64,000 nt of DNA from positions 1-64,000 of the forward strand of contig JAWLCQ010000006.1 in assembly GCA_041687095.1 (NCBI GenBank), read 5' to 3'. A model generated the notes under the pieces. It ran no database searches and had not been told where the DNA came from. It saw only the letters and a list, made by a program, of their open reading frames with translations. The position numbers were made by a program, and so were the translations under genes. Below, piece by piece: positions 40,515 to 50,400 of the stretch. The number at the start of each line of letters is the position of its first letter. Position 1 is the stretch's first letter. The stretch is from JAWLCQ01 sp041687095. Its GTDB lineage: Bacteria; Planctomycetota; Phycisphaerae; SM23-33.

Positions 40515-42743
40515 TTACTCGCCGCCGCCGCTCGTCCCGAGCCTCGCGTCGATCACGTCGAGGTACTTCTTGGCCTGGGCGGCCATCTGGGGGTACTGGC
40601 TCATGAGCTGCTCGGCCTTGTCCTTGGCCATGGCGTAGTCGCCCATGCGGTAGGCGGCCGCGATCCACTGCAGCAGCATCTTGGGCAGGAAGGCGGCGTC
40701 CTGGTAGTCCTGGAAGACGCGCTCCATGAGTTCGACGGCCCGGGCGTAGTCCTTGGTCTCGATGTAGTACTTGGCGATCCACTCCAGCGCCTCCCCGGCG
40801 AAGGGCGAGTCGGGCCAGCTCTCGGCGCACTTGCGGTAGGCGAGCAGCGCCTTGCCCAGTTGCTGCGTCTTCTGCTGCTCCGTCTCCATCTTCGCCGCCG
40901 CCGCCTCCAGCAGCGCCCCGATATTGTACTGCGCCTCGGCCGCCAGGTCCGAATTCTGCAGCCGCGTGACCTCGGTGAAGATCCGCATGGCCTCCTCGGT
41001 CTCGCCCGCCTCCTTCTTGGCGACGGCGATCTTGAACAGGGCCTGGTCCACGAGGGACGAGTCGGGGAAGAGCTGCATGAGGGTGCGGCAGATGCCGATG
41101 GCCTCGGTGAGCTTGTCCTGCACGAGCAGCAGGTCCCACTTGACGCTGAAGGCCTCCTCGACGACGTCGCGGTCGAGCGACGCCTTGATGTGGACGCTGA
41201 TGACCTCGTCGATGCGGTCGAGGCCCTCGGCGGCCTTCTCGAAGGCCTTGCTCTTGAGCCCCACCTCGCGGAAGATCTGCCCGAGCTTCAGGTAGATCTT
41301 GCCCTCAATGAGGTTCTTGCGGGCCTTGTCGCGGAGGCGCTCGACGACGTTCTGCTCGATCACCACGTCCTGGATCTGCCCGATGAGGAGCTTGGCCTTG
41401 GCGGAGATCTGCCGCGGGTCGCGGCCCATCATGTGCTGCTCGTCCACGTAGGTCACGACGATGTCGTCGCCCTGCAGCGACGCCAGCATGTCGTCGCCGG
41501 TGTTGATCGCCGACTCGTCCGTCACGATCGCCGTCACGATCTTCCCGACGAACACGCCCGTGTGCGGGCCCGTCTCGACGAGGTCGATCTCCAGTTCGTC
41601 GCGGCGGCGGATCTCCTCCCTGGGCGCCTCGAGGTCCACGTTCTGCGGGGCCTGCCCGTCGGCGAACTGCCGCACCGTGTACTCCGTGTGCAGCTTCACG
41701 CGGATGCGGTCGGGCTGATCCGTCCGGTCGCGGTCGAGGTCCTTCACGCGAAGGAAGCAGTCCTTGTCGCCGTACACGCCCTTGGTGTACTCCTTGTAGG
41801 CCCCGTCGGTGAAGCCCAGGGCGGCCGTGCCGACGAGCTGGATCGTCGCCAGGATCCTCTGGTCGATCTGCCCGTCCTGCGTGTTGCGGTCGGTGAAGAC
41901 GACCTCGACCTGGTCGGCCCCGACGAACTGCAGGATCCCATCGCCCTTCTTCGGGGCGCCGAGTTCCGTGCGGATCGAGCCGATGTAGTGCTCCCCGGAG
42001 CGGCCCAGGGGCTCCAGGGTGATGACCTCCTCGTCGCCCGTCGCGGCGCGGAGGGCCACCTGGATGGCCTCGCCCTTGGCGGCGAGGACGACGAAGTCCT
42101 TGTCGAAGACCTTCACGTAGAGGCGTTGCCCGGCCTCGGCGTAGGTCATGGACTTCTGGTTGGGCGGGACGCTGGTCCCGACCATCTCCAGGGCCTCGAT
42201 GGCCTTGGTCCATCGCCCGAGCTTGAAGTGGCACTGGCCGATGTAGTAGTAGGCCTCGTTGGCGTAGACGCTCCAGGGGTAGTCGTTGGTGACCTTCCGG
42301 AAGCTCATGAAGGCGTTGTCGAGGCGGTCGAGCATGAAGTAGCAGATGCCGAGCTGGTAGAGGGCCTCGGCCTGCTCTTCGGGGTCCTCGCTCTCCTCGA
42401 CGTTCCGCAGGGCGCGGATGGCGAGGGGGAAGTTGTTCTCCTTGAGGTGCTGCTTGCCCAGCACCAGGTGCGCCTTGAAGCGGGCCTTGCTCTTGGGGTA
42501 CATCTGCGGGACGCTCTGCAAGAGCTTCACGCCTCGCTCCGTCTGCCCGGACTCCAGCAGCTCCAGGCCGCGGTCGAGCATGGTCTTGGCCTTGTACTCC
42601 GTGCGGGCGTCGTCGTCGCCCTCCTCGGCCGCGGGCGCCTGCCCGAACACCGCGCCCCCCGCCGGCAGCCCAAGGAGGCAGGCGACGAGGACCGCCCCCG
42701 CCGCGTACATCCGCCACATCCTGTCCATCTTGCTGTCTGTCAT
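40515..42743 (-). CDS. Secreted TPR protein with ETGPHTGVF module
   Basis: 742 residues. A signal sequence (about 12-34: YAAGAVLVACLLGLPAGGAV) is followed by an acidic stretch, TPRs (about 45-190: AIRALRNVEESEDPEEQAEA and so on), a beta-rich middle, and a second TPR block (about 480-735) of CpoB/BamD style. The middle (about 330-445) carries VKDLDRDRTDQPDRIRV, LVETGPHTGVFVGK and GDDIVVTYVDEQ, the same motif series as in the giant protein of this operon. It is therefore an exported, probably periplasmic or surface scaffold. The start is the first ATG, with AAGGGTGA about 4 bases upstream. The partner is probably the giant protein or the ExbBD rod; this is inference. Confidence 0.85.
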   Translation of the reverse strand: MTDSKMDRMWRMYAAGAVLVACLLGLPAGGAVFGQAPAAEEGDDDARTEYKAKTMLDRGLELLESGQTERGVKLLQSVPQMYPKSKARFKAHLVLGKQHLKENNFPLAIRALRNVEESEDPEEQAEALYQLGICYFMLDRLDNAFMSFRKVTNDYPWSVYANEAYYYIGQCHFKLGRWTKAIEALEMVGTSVPPNQKSMTYAEAGQRLYVKVFDKDFVVLAAKGEAIQVALRAATGDEEVITLEPLGRSGEHYIGSIRTELGAPKKGDGILQFVGADQVEVVFTDRNTQDGQIDQRILATIQLVGTAALGFTDGAYKEYTKGVYGDKDCFLRVKDLDRDRTDQPDRIRVKLHTEYTVRQFADGQAPQNVDLEAPREEIRRRDELEIDLVETGPHTGVFVGKIVTAIVTDESAINTGDDMLASLQGDDIVVTYVDEQHMMGRDPRQISAKAKLLIGQIQDVVIEQNVVERLRDKARKNLIEGKIYLKLGQIFREVGLKSKAFEKAAEGLDRIDEVISVHIKASLDRDVVEEAFSVKWDLLLVQDKLTEAIGICRTLMQLFPDSSLVDQALFKIAVAKKEAGETEEAMRIFTEVTRLQNSDLAAEAQYNIGALLEAAAAKMETEQQKTQQLGKALLAYRKCAESWPDSPFAGEALEWIAKYYIETKDYARAVELMERVFQDYQDAAFLPKMLLQWIAAAYRMGDYAMAKDKAEQLMSQYPQMAAQAKKYLDVIDARLGTSGGGE

Positions 42744-42812
42744 GGATTCACCCTTGCTCGATCCGCTGTACTGCCGAGTTCCGTGTCGCTCGGCCGCCTG
42801 TCAAACGGTGTG

Positions 42813-44414
42813 CTAGAATTCCTCGTCCGTCTCCCGCAGCCCGGTGTCGACGCCGTACTTCTCGAGCAACTGGTGCGCCCGCGACGACTCCTGAGACTTG
42901 GGGTATACCTTCATGATCCGCCGCGCCATGGCGACGGCGGTCTTGTCCTCGCCCGCCTGGTGCATGTACCACGCCTGCTGCCAGGCGGCCCGCGAGGCGT
43001 CGGGCGGGAACATCGTCTCGATCTCCTGGAGGGTCCGCATGGCCTCGTCGACCTTCTTCATGCGGTACTGGCAGTCCTGGATGGCCCAGAGCGTGCCCGG
43101 AGGCTTTCCGATCGTGCGGTAGAGCTTGATCGCCTCCTCGTAGCGGCCCATGTAGTGGTGGTAGAGGTGCGCCCTCGCCGCCAGCGCCCGCGAGGCGTAG
43201 GCCTCGTCGCCCATCTTCTCGATGCCCTGGAGCTGCTTGTCGCACTCCGCCCACTTCTCCTGCCGCGCGTGCAGTTCGTACACCTTCCACGCGGCGAGGA
43301 CGCGGTTCTTCATGTACCCGATGACCACCTGGGCCAGCTCGAACTCGCGGTTGGCGACCATGCGGTCGACGACCCAGTTCCACTTCGCGTCGCGCGCCTC
43401 GTCGCCCGCGATGGCCTTGACGATCTTGACGATCTCGTCGACGGCCTTCTGCACCCCGGCCTTGTCGCCCGTCCCGCGGGCGAGGTCCCAGTAGTGGATG
43501 TGGTACGTCCACAGGTCGTCCGTCTGCTTGTACCACTCGACGCGGGACTTGAAGTACTCGAAGAACGCCTTGCGGTCCTCGACCCGCCGCTCGGGCGTGG
43601 CGATCTCCCCGAGCTTCAGCGGGTGGCGGTCGATGCGAGAGAGGACCTCCAGGGCGTACTCGACGACGGCCTTGCGGTGCTTGGCGTTGTCGCGCGCGTC
43701 GGGGTTGACCAGCCACTCATCCATGGCGCTGCAGTTCTGCTGGTTGATGTACCAGGCGGTGACGGAGTCCTTGGCGGATCGGGCCTCGTCGCGGTTGGCG
43801 GAGGCGAAGTCGGCGACGACCTGCTTCCAGTAGTGCACCGCCACGTCGTACTCGCCGGTCTTCCACTTGTGGTCGGCGAGGGTGCGGACGGCCCCGGCGG
43901 CGAGCCAGTGCTTGCGGTACTCCTCGTGGTCGGCCATCGCCTTCATGACGGCGAGGCCCTTGGCGGTGTCCCCGTTGTCGAAGTGGGCCTGGCCCATGAA
44001 GTACAGGGCGGGGGCGGCGTCGGGGACGTCGTGGGCGAAGTAGTCCAGCACCTCCTGGTAGAGCTTGATGGCGGTGTGGCGGTTCTTCGCGTAGTGCTGC
44101 GAGTACGCCTCCATGAACAGCACGTGGGGCACGACGGGCGAGTCGGGGAACTGGACGCGGTACTTGTTGAACTCCGTCGCCGCCGACTCGAACACCTTGG
44201 GCTGCCGCTGCTTCTCGGCCCCTCGGAACAGGTTCAGGGCCTTGTCGTACTGGGCGCGTTCGAACATCGTCAGCGCCTTGTACCGCTCGGCGCTGAGGGA
44301 GGGGGTCCACGTCTGGGCGTGGAGCGTCCCCGCGAGCAGGGCCACGGCGAGAATCGCCGCGGGCCAGGCCCGATGAAACGTACTGCTGTTCGCTCGCTCC
44401 CTGGGGGTGCTCAT
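42813..44414 (-). CDS. Secreted TPR protein
   Basis: 533 residues. An N-terminal signal (about 16-33: AWPAAILAVALLAGTLHAQ) precedes an almost all-helical protein made of TPR-like pairs (for example RYKALTMFERAQYDKALNLF, then HTAIKLYQEVLDYF, EEAIKLYRTIG and KTAVAMARRIMKVYPKSQ). No beta module or enzyme motif is seen. It starts 4 bases after the stop of the giant gene, so the two are probably translated together. TPR proteins of this kind serve as docking scaffolds. It ends with an acidic tail RETDEEF. Confidence 0.82.
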   Translation of the reverse strand: MSTPRERANSSTFHRAWPAAILAVALLAGTLHAQTWTPSLSAERYKALTMFERAQYDKALNLFRGAEKQRQPKVFESAATEFNKYRVQFPDSPVVPHVLFMEAYSQHYAKNRHTAIKLYQEVLDYFAHDVPDAAPALYFMGQAHFDNGDTAKGLAVMKAMADHEEYRKHWLAAGAVRTLADHKWKTGEYDVAVHYWKQVVADFASANRDEARSAKDSVTAWYINQQNCSAMDEWLVNPDARDNAKHRKAVVEYALEVLSRIDRHPLKLGEIATPERRVEDRKAFFEYFKSRVEWYKQTDDLWTYHIHYWDLARGTGDKAGVQKAVDEIVKIVKAIAGDEARDAKWNWVVDRMVANREFELAQVVIGYMKNRVLAAWKVYELHARQEKWAECDKQLQGIEKMGDEAYASRALAARAHLYHHYMGRYEEAIKLYRTIGKPPGTLWAIQDCQYRMKKVDEAMRTLQEIETMFPPDASRAAWQQAWYMHQAGEDKTAVAMARRIMKVYPKSQESSRAHQLLEKYGVDTGLRETDEEF

Positions 44415-44418
44415 AGGG

Positions 44419-47400
44419 CTACTCCATTTCGCTGAAGGCCCGCTCCGTCAGGCGGCCGCGGGCGATCTTCGCCCACTTGTCCTCCGGGTAGTCCCAGGTG
44501 AGCTTCTTGAACGACTGGTAGGCGAACTGGTAGTTGCGGGCGTTGAAGTACGACTCGCCCAGCCAGTACATCGCCTCGGGACGGATCTCGCGGTCGTCCG
44601 GATAGGTCTCGACGAGCAGCGCGAACCGCTCCGCCGCCGTCTTGAAGTCGTTCATCTTGTAGAAGCACTGCCCGCTGAGGAACAGCGCCCGCGACGCCAG
44701 CTTGTGCTGCGGGTTGCGGTCCTGGAACTTGAAGAACACCTCGCCGGCCGTGTCGTAGCGGCCGCGCTTGTAGTAGTAGTTGCCCAGCCGCACGACCGCG
44801 TTGGCCACCAGGGGGCTCTCGGGGTAGATGTACGTGAGCTTCACGTACTCCTCGCAGGCGGCGTCGTAGTTCTCGAGGGACTCGTAGCAGATGGCCTTCT
44901 GGAGCTGCGAGCGGGAGGCGTACTCGCTGGCGCCCCAGGTGGTGATGACGTTGGCGTAGCGGGCGATGGCCTCGTCGAAGTTGGCCAGTTCCTGCGCCAG
45001 GTTCGCCAGCAGGTACTCGCCCTGCGAGGCGAGGGTGGTGTTGGGGTAGTCCGCCAGGGCCTCCTCGAGGATCCGCTTGCCCTGGGCCAGTTCCTCGGAC
45101 GCCAGGTCCTCCTTGCCCAGCTTGCGGTGCTCCTTGGCGACCTCGAAGAGGGCCTCGGCCATCAGGAAGCGGGTCTTGACCGCCATCTCGGGGTCGGTGA
45201 AGAGCTTGGTGAAGACGGCGACCTCGGCGTTGGCCCCGAAGAAGATCGAGCCCGTCCCCTCGACGGTCCGCTCGGCGTCGCTGGCGAGGCTGATCCTGTC
45301 GACGTAGGTGAACGTCACCTGGTCGCCGAACCCGACGCTCAGGACGTCGTCCTTCGGGTCGAGCCGCTCCTTCTTCTCCCCGACGTACACGGGCTCGAAC
45401 GAGCCGGTGAACACGCCCGAGTGCGGGAGCGTCTCGCTCAGCGTGAGCGTCAACTGATCGCCCACCCCACTCCTGGCCACGACGGTCAGCTCGTCCCGCG
45501 CGTCGGAGACGTCGCTGTCCGGGTCCGTCACCTGCACGAAGAACTTCTCGCCCAGGTGGATCGCGTTCTTGACGATCGTGTACGACGGGTCGAGCAGTTC
45601 CAGCCGCCCGTCCGACAGCAGCCGGATCGAGCGCGTGTGCCGCTCCTTGGTGATCGCGTCCTCGACCGTCACGTGCACCACGTCGGACCCGCACACCACG
45701 AGGGTGGCGATCTTCTTCAGCTCGTCCTCGGTCCGCGGGACCAGCCCGTCGGTGGTGACGATCACGTCGTCGACCTCGTCCCCGGGCGAACCCATCTGCA
45801 GGCGGATGACGCCCGCGAAGGTCCCGGCGGAGAGCATGCTCTCGGCGTCGGCGCGGAAGTGCGACTGCACCCGCACGTCGTAGCCCTTGGCCCGCGCGAG
45901 CCCGTCGGCGGTCCCGATGGAGAGCGGGACGGCGACGATGCGGGCCTCGCGGTTTTCCTCCCGGGCGGCGTCGAGTTCGGACTGGGCGACGGCGGTCGCG
46001 GCCCAGTGGGACCCGGCGTGCAGGGCGAGCGTCGGGTAGTTCACCTCGAAGAGGATCGGGGCGATGACGCTGCAGCGGATCGGGTCCTCCGGCGTCCCGG
46101 CGGGCTGGGGGGCGGGGGCGGCGGACTTGCCCTGCGGGGAGTACTCCGGGTGCGTCGCGATCACGACGTCCTTGAAGACCACCGGGTCCTCGGGGAGGGC
46201 GAGCTTCTGCTTGATCCGTTCGGCCTTGCGGGCGGCCTCGTCGCTCGTGTCCTTCTCCTGGGTCACCGACGTGCGGTAGACCAGCGGGCGCGGGGTGGCC
46301 TGCCCGGCCTCCATGACCTCGTACTCGCGCTGGATCGGGACGCCCGGGGCGGTGTTTTCCTTATCCAGGTACGCCACCTTGATGATGTCATCCTGGCGGA
46401 CCTTGATCTGGTCCCCGCCCGTCTGCTCGCCCGTCCGCAGGACGGCCATGAACGTGCCCGCGTGGTTGTGCTGCCCGTGCTGCCCCGTCTCCAGGGCCTT
46501 GAGCACCAGCCGCTCGCCGCTGCCGGTCGTCACCTCGATCTCCACCACGTCGCGTTCGTCCGTGAGGTCCAGGTCGTAGTCGACCACGCGGATCATGAGC
46601 TGGTCGCCCACGCGGAACCGCTTGGCGGGGTGGAAGATCGACTGCTTGGTCCTCTCGTCGATGTCCTCGTACGCCAGCTCGATCTCGCCGTTGTAGTACG
46701 ACGCCTTGAGCGTGCTCGTCAGCTCCGGGGAGCCCACGGAGACGCGCTTCTCGTCCACGTACGTGACGGTGATGGTGTCCCCGGGGGCGATCTCCAGCGA
46801 GTCGTTGGTCCGCCCGGCGGTGAAGTCCTTCTCCACGGGGACGACGGGGCGGCCGTGGCTGTCGAGGATGGCGATCTCGCTGGCCTCGACGGCGTTGCCG
46901 GTGAAGTCCTCGAACACCCACTGCACCTTGCGGAGGCGGGTGGGCTCGGCGAGGACGGCGGTGAACCCGTCGTCCGTCATCGTGATCTTGCCCTTGGGCT
47001 TGAGGTACTCCGCGAGGCCGGGGTTGGCCGCGACGCTGAACCACTCGGCGGGCAGCGGGGCGAACGTGCCGTCATCCTTCATGTACCCCACCACCGCCTG
47101 CGACTTGGCGTGCTGGTCGGCGACGAGGACCTCCAGCCTGTGCGCGCCCTTGGCGAGGAACACGCGGCGGGTCCAGCCGATCGTGTCCTTGGTCATGTTC
47201 CCGCCCAGGTACATCTGGCCGTCGATCAGCAGGAACGCATGCTGCCAGTTGTGCGGGCTCAGGGGCTGGACGAACTTGAACTCGACCGCCTGGTCCTCCG
47301 GGAGCCAGAACACCCCGCTCATCTGGCTGACCATCCAGCCCTGGCGGTCCTTGTAGTCGGTGGCGGAGCGGTCGAACGCCGCCGCCTCCTGCCACCGCGC

Positions 47401-50400
47401 CTTGCCGCCCCGCAGGGCGATCTGCTTGCGCATGTCGTCCACGCTGCCGGCGTTGACGTTGTAGGCGGAGGCGACCGTCAGCCCGCCCTTCTGCTGCTCG
47501 GACCGTTCGGGGAAGGCGGCCAACTCCTCGTAGTCGCCCGCCAGCATCCCCAGCAGGGCGACCGAGCGGACCTGGCCGGGGCTCGTCATCTTGATCGACA
47601 CCTGCTGCATCTCGTGCGAACTCATGGTGTCGACTTCGATGCTCTTGGGCTTCTTGCCGTCCGACAGCGAGGACCACGACTCCTTGCGGGTCGAGTTGAT
47701 CAGCACCGACGGGTCCAGCCCCTCCGCCGTGTCCGACGCCGACGCCTTCGGCAGGGGGATGCCCGTGGGCACCTGCGCCCGGAACATGGCGCTGTGGGGC
47801 TCGGTCTCGGTGAGTTCAAACGACTCGATCACGTCCCCGCTCGACGTCGCGATCCGCACGGTGACCTTGTCCTTGCCCATGCTCACGTCGCGGTCGGGGT
47901 CGAGCACCTGCACGTACACCGGGCTGCCCGGGCGGACCGTGGTGCCCGACCGCAGCACGTCGAAGCGGCGGGAGGTTTCCTGGGCCTGGGCGGCGGCCAT
48001 CTTGCGCTCCAGCGCCCGCTGCTCCTGCTCCTCGCGGGAGAGGATCTCGCCCGAACTCACCGCCAGCGAACCGTCGGCCTTCACCTCCAGGTTCTTGGGG
48101 GGGTAGTTGATCTCGTTGGCCTTCTGGTACTCGGGATCGATGCGGTAGCTGATCACGTCCTCGCCCAGGATCTCCAGGTTCATGTTCCCCGGGGCGGGCT
48201 GGCCGAGCGACGTGGTGATGCTGGCGGTGAACTCGTACTTGTCCGCGGAGCTGGGCAGGAGCTTGACGTGCTCCTCATCCTTCCCGACGGACGTGCGGAC
48301 GACCACCGGGACCGCCGCGCCCCCGCGGGCGATGGCGAGGTTGGTGTCGCGGAGCTTCATGGTGAGCACGCGACCCGGGACGAGGATCGTCCGCAGGCGG
48401 GCCTGGCCGATGCGGACCTCGGTGTGCTGCAGCCCGCCCGGGAGGCGGAGGTGCAGCTCGCCCTCGAGGAAGGCGGCCTCGACGTGGTCGGGGACGCGGT
48501 CGAAGACCTTCCTCACGTACTCGTACGCCTCCTTGTACTCCTCCTGGAGGAAGGACATCTTGGCGTAGAGGTAGTAGGCTTCGGCCTGGACGCGGACGTC
48601 CTCATGGTCGACGAGGCGTTCGAGGATCTCATCGGCCGCCCCGTAGTCGGCCATCGTGACGAACAGGTCGATCATCGAGTACAGGGCCCTCTGCCCCGCC
48701 TGCGTCTTGCTGTAGCGGGGGTTGGAGCGGAGGGACTGGTACTCGAGCTTGGCGGCCTGGAAGTTCTCCATGGCGCGGTAAATATTGCCCTTGGCGAGGA
48801 GGAGGCGGGCGGCGAGTTCGTCGGGGAGGTCCTGCTCGCGGAGCAGGACGGTCATCGCCAGGTCCAGGGCCTCCTTGAGGCGCTTCTGGGCGGCGAGCTG
48901 CTCGATGCACCAGGCGACGTAGTCGGGGTCCAGCGACTCCCAGGCCTTGGGCAGCATGCCGATCTTGGCCTCGGTGAGTTCCCACGCGCGGACCTCGTTG
49001 CCGAAGCTCAACGCCTGGGCGGCCATGTGCAGGTCGTACGTCGGGTCATCGGTGCGGACGGCGATGAGGCCGGTGATGGCGCGGGCGGCGCGGGACTTGA
49101 CGACGGCCATCTGCTTGCGGGCTTTGTCGGGCACGGCGTGCATGCGGTCGAGGGCGGTGATGAACGCGAAGGCCATCTCGGACGCCCGGGCCTGCTCCAG
49201 CGTGCTGCACAGCGGCTCGATCCGCGAGCGGAGGTTGTAGTCCCAGTCGCCGTGGTCCGGCAGGTGGCGGGCGTAGGACGGGATGAGCGTGGCGAGGGAG
49301 GCCCAGTCGGCCTGGCGGGCGGCGTCGGCGGCGGCGACCTCCAGGGCGTAGACGCGGTGATGCGGGGCCCCGGAGTACGACGCCCCCGCGGCCAGTGCCT
49401 CGGCGAGGGTGCGGCAGAGCTGCATGCCCTGCGCGTTCATGCCCTTCCAGCCCTCGTCGCCCGTGGTGGCGTACCAGCGGGCGGTGTCGAAGAGCTGCTG
49501 GTGCAGCGTCACCCCCGCGAACCCCTCCTGCGCCACCTGCTCCAGCAGCGGGGGGAGGAGTTGGAACAGCATGTGGTTGCGCTTGCCGCTCTCGTACTGG
49601 CCCGCCGCCTCGCGGGCGGGGCCGTCGTGGTAGGCGATCACGCTGCAGGACTCGATCTGCGCCCGGGCGGGCCGCTTGGACACCAGGTTGCCCAGGTAGG
49701 CCTCGTAGAACTTCTGGGCCGCCTCCCCGTGCCCGGAGCGGCGGAGCATGCCGTACACCAGCCCCTCCGACCAGACGCTGTAGTCCTTCGTGCGGTCGGC
49801 GTCGGCGAGGTAGAAGGCCCAGATCGCCTCGGCCGACTTGGGGGAGAGCTTGCGGTCGGACGCGGCGAGGTTGTAGAGGTTGCTCAGCCAACTGTACGCG
49901 CCGGCCGAGGACGAGAAGGCGAACCCCTTCGTCCCCATCAGCACGCCGATCTCGTCGGCCCACTTCTGCTGGTTGTCGCGGTCGTTGCTCGCCTGGTTGT
50001 AGAGGTAGGCCAACGCCCGCTCCCAGCCCATCCTGTCGTAGACGGGGGCGAAGACGCTCTGGGGGTCCTCCTTGGGATTGCGAGCACTGGCCAGTTCCTG
50101 CCAGACCCGCTCATCCCCGGCCGACTTGGCCGCCTGGACCTGCTGGACGTAGTGCTTGGCGAGGGTGTAGAGCAGCCCGCTGTTGCCCAGTTCGCGGACG
50201 CGGCGAGCGGTGCCCTCCCAGTCCGCCCCCAGGCCCATCCGGGGCGCCCAGGTTTCGGCCATCGCGTAGAACCCGTCGCGGTCGTTCCACATGACCCCGC
50301 GGTGACGGGAGTAGATGCGGTACAGCACCCACTCAGGGGCGTCCTTGGGCCCGTCGCCCGCGAAGAGCGTGCCCTTGGCCTGGGCGAGGATCTTGGCGAC

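Noticed and set aside
40860..44435. Plus-strand open frame of 1191 codons opposite the other two TPR genes
   Set aside because: Same antisense effect; it crosses two real genes and their gap and shows no domain motif.
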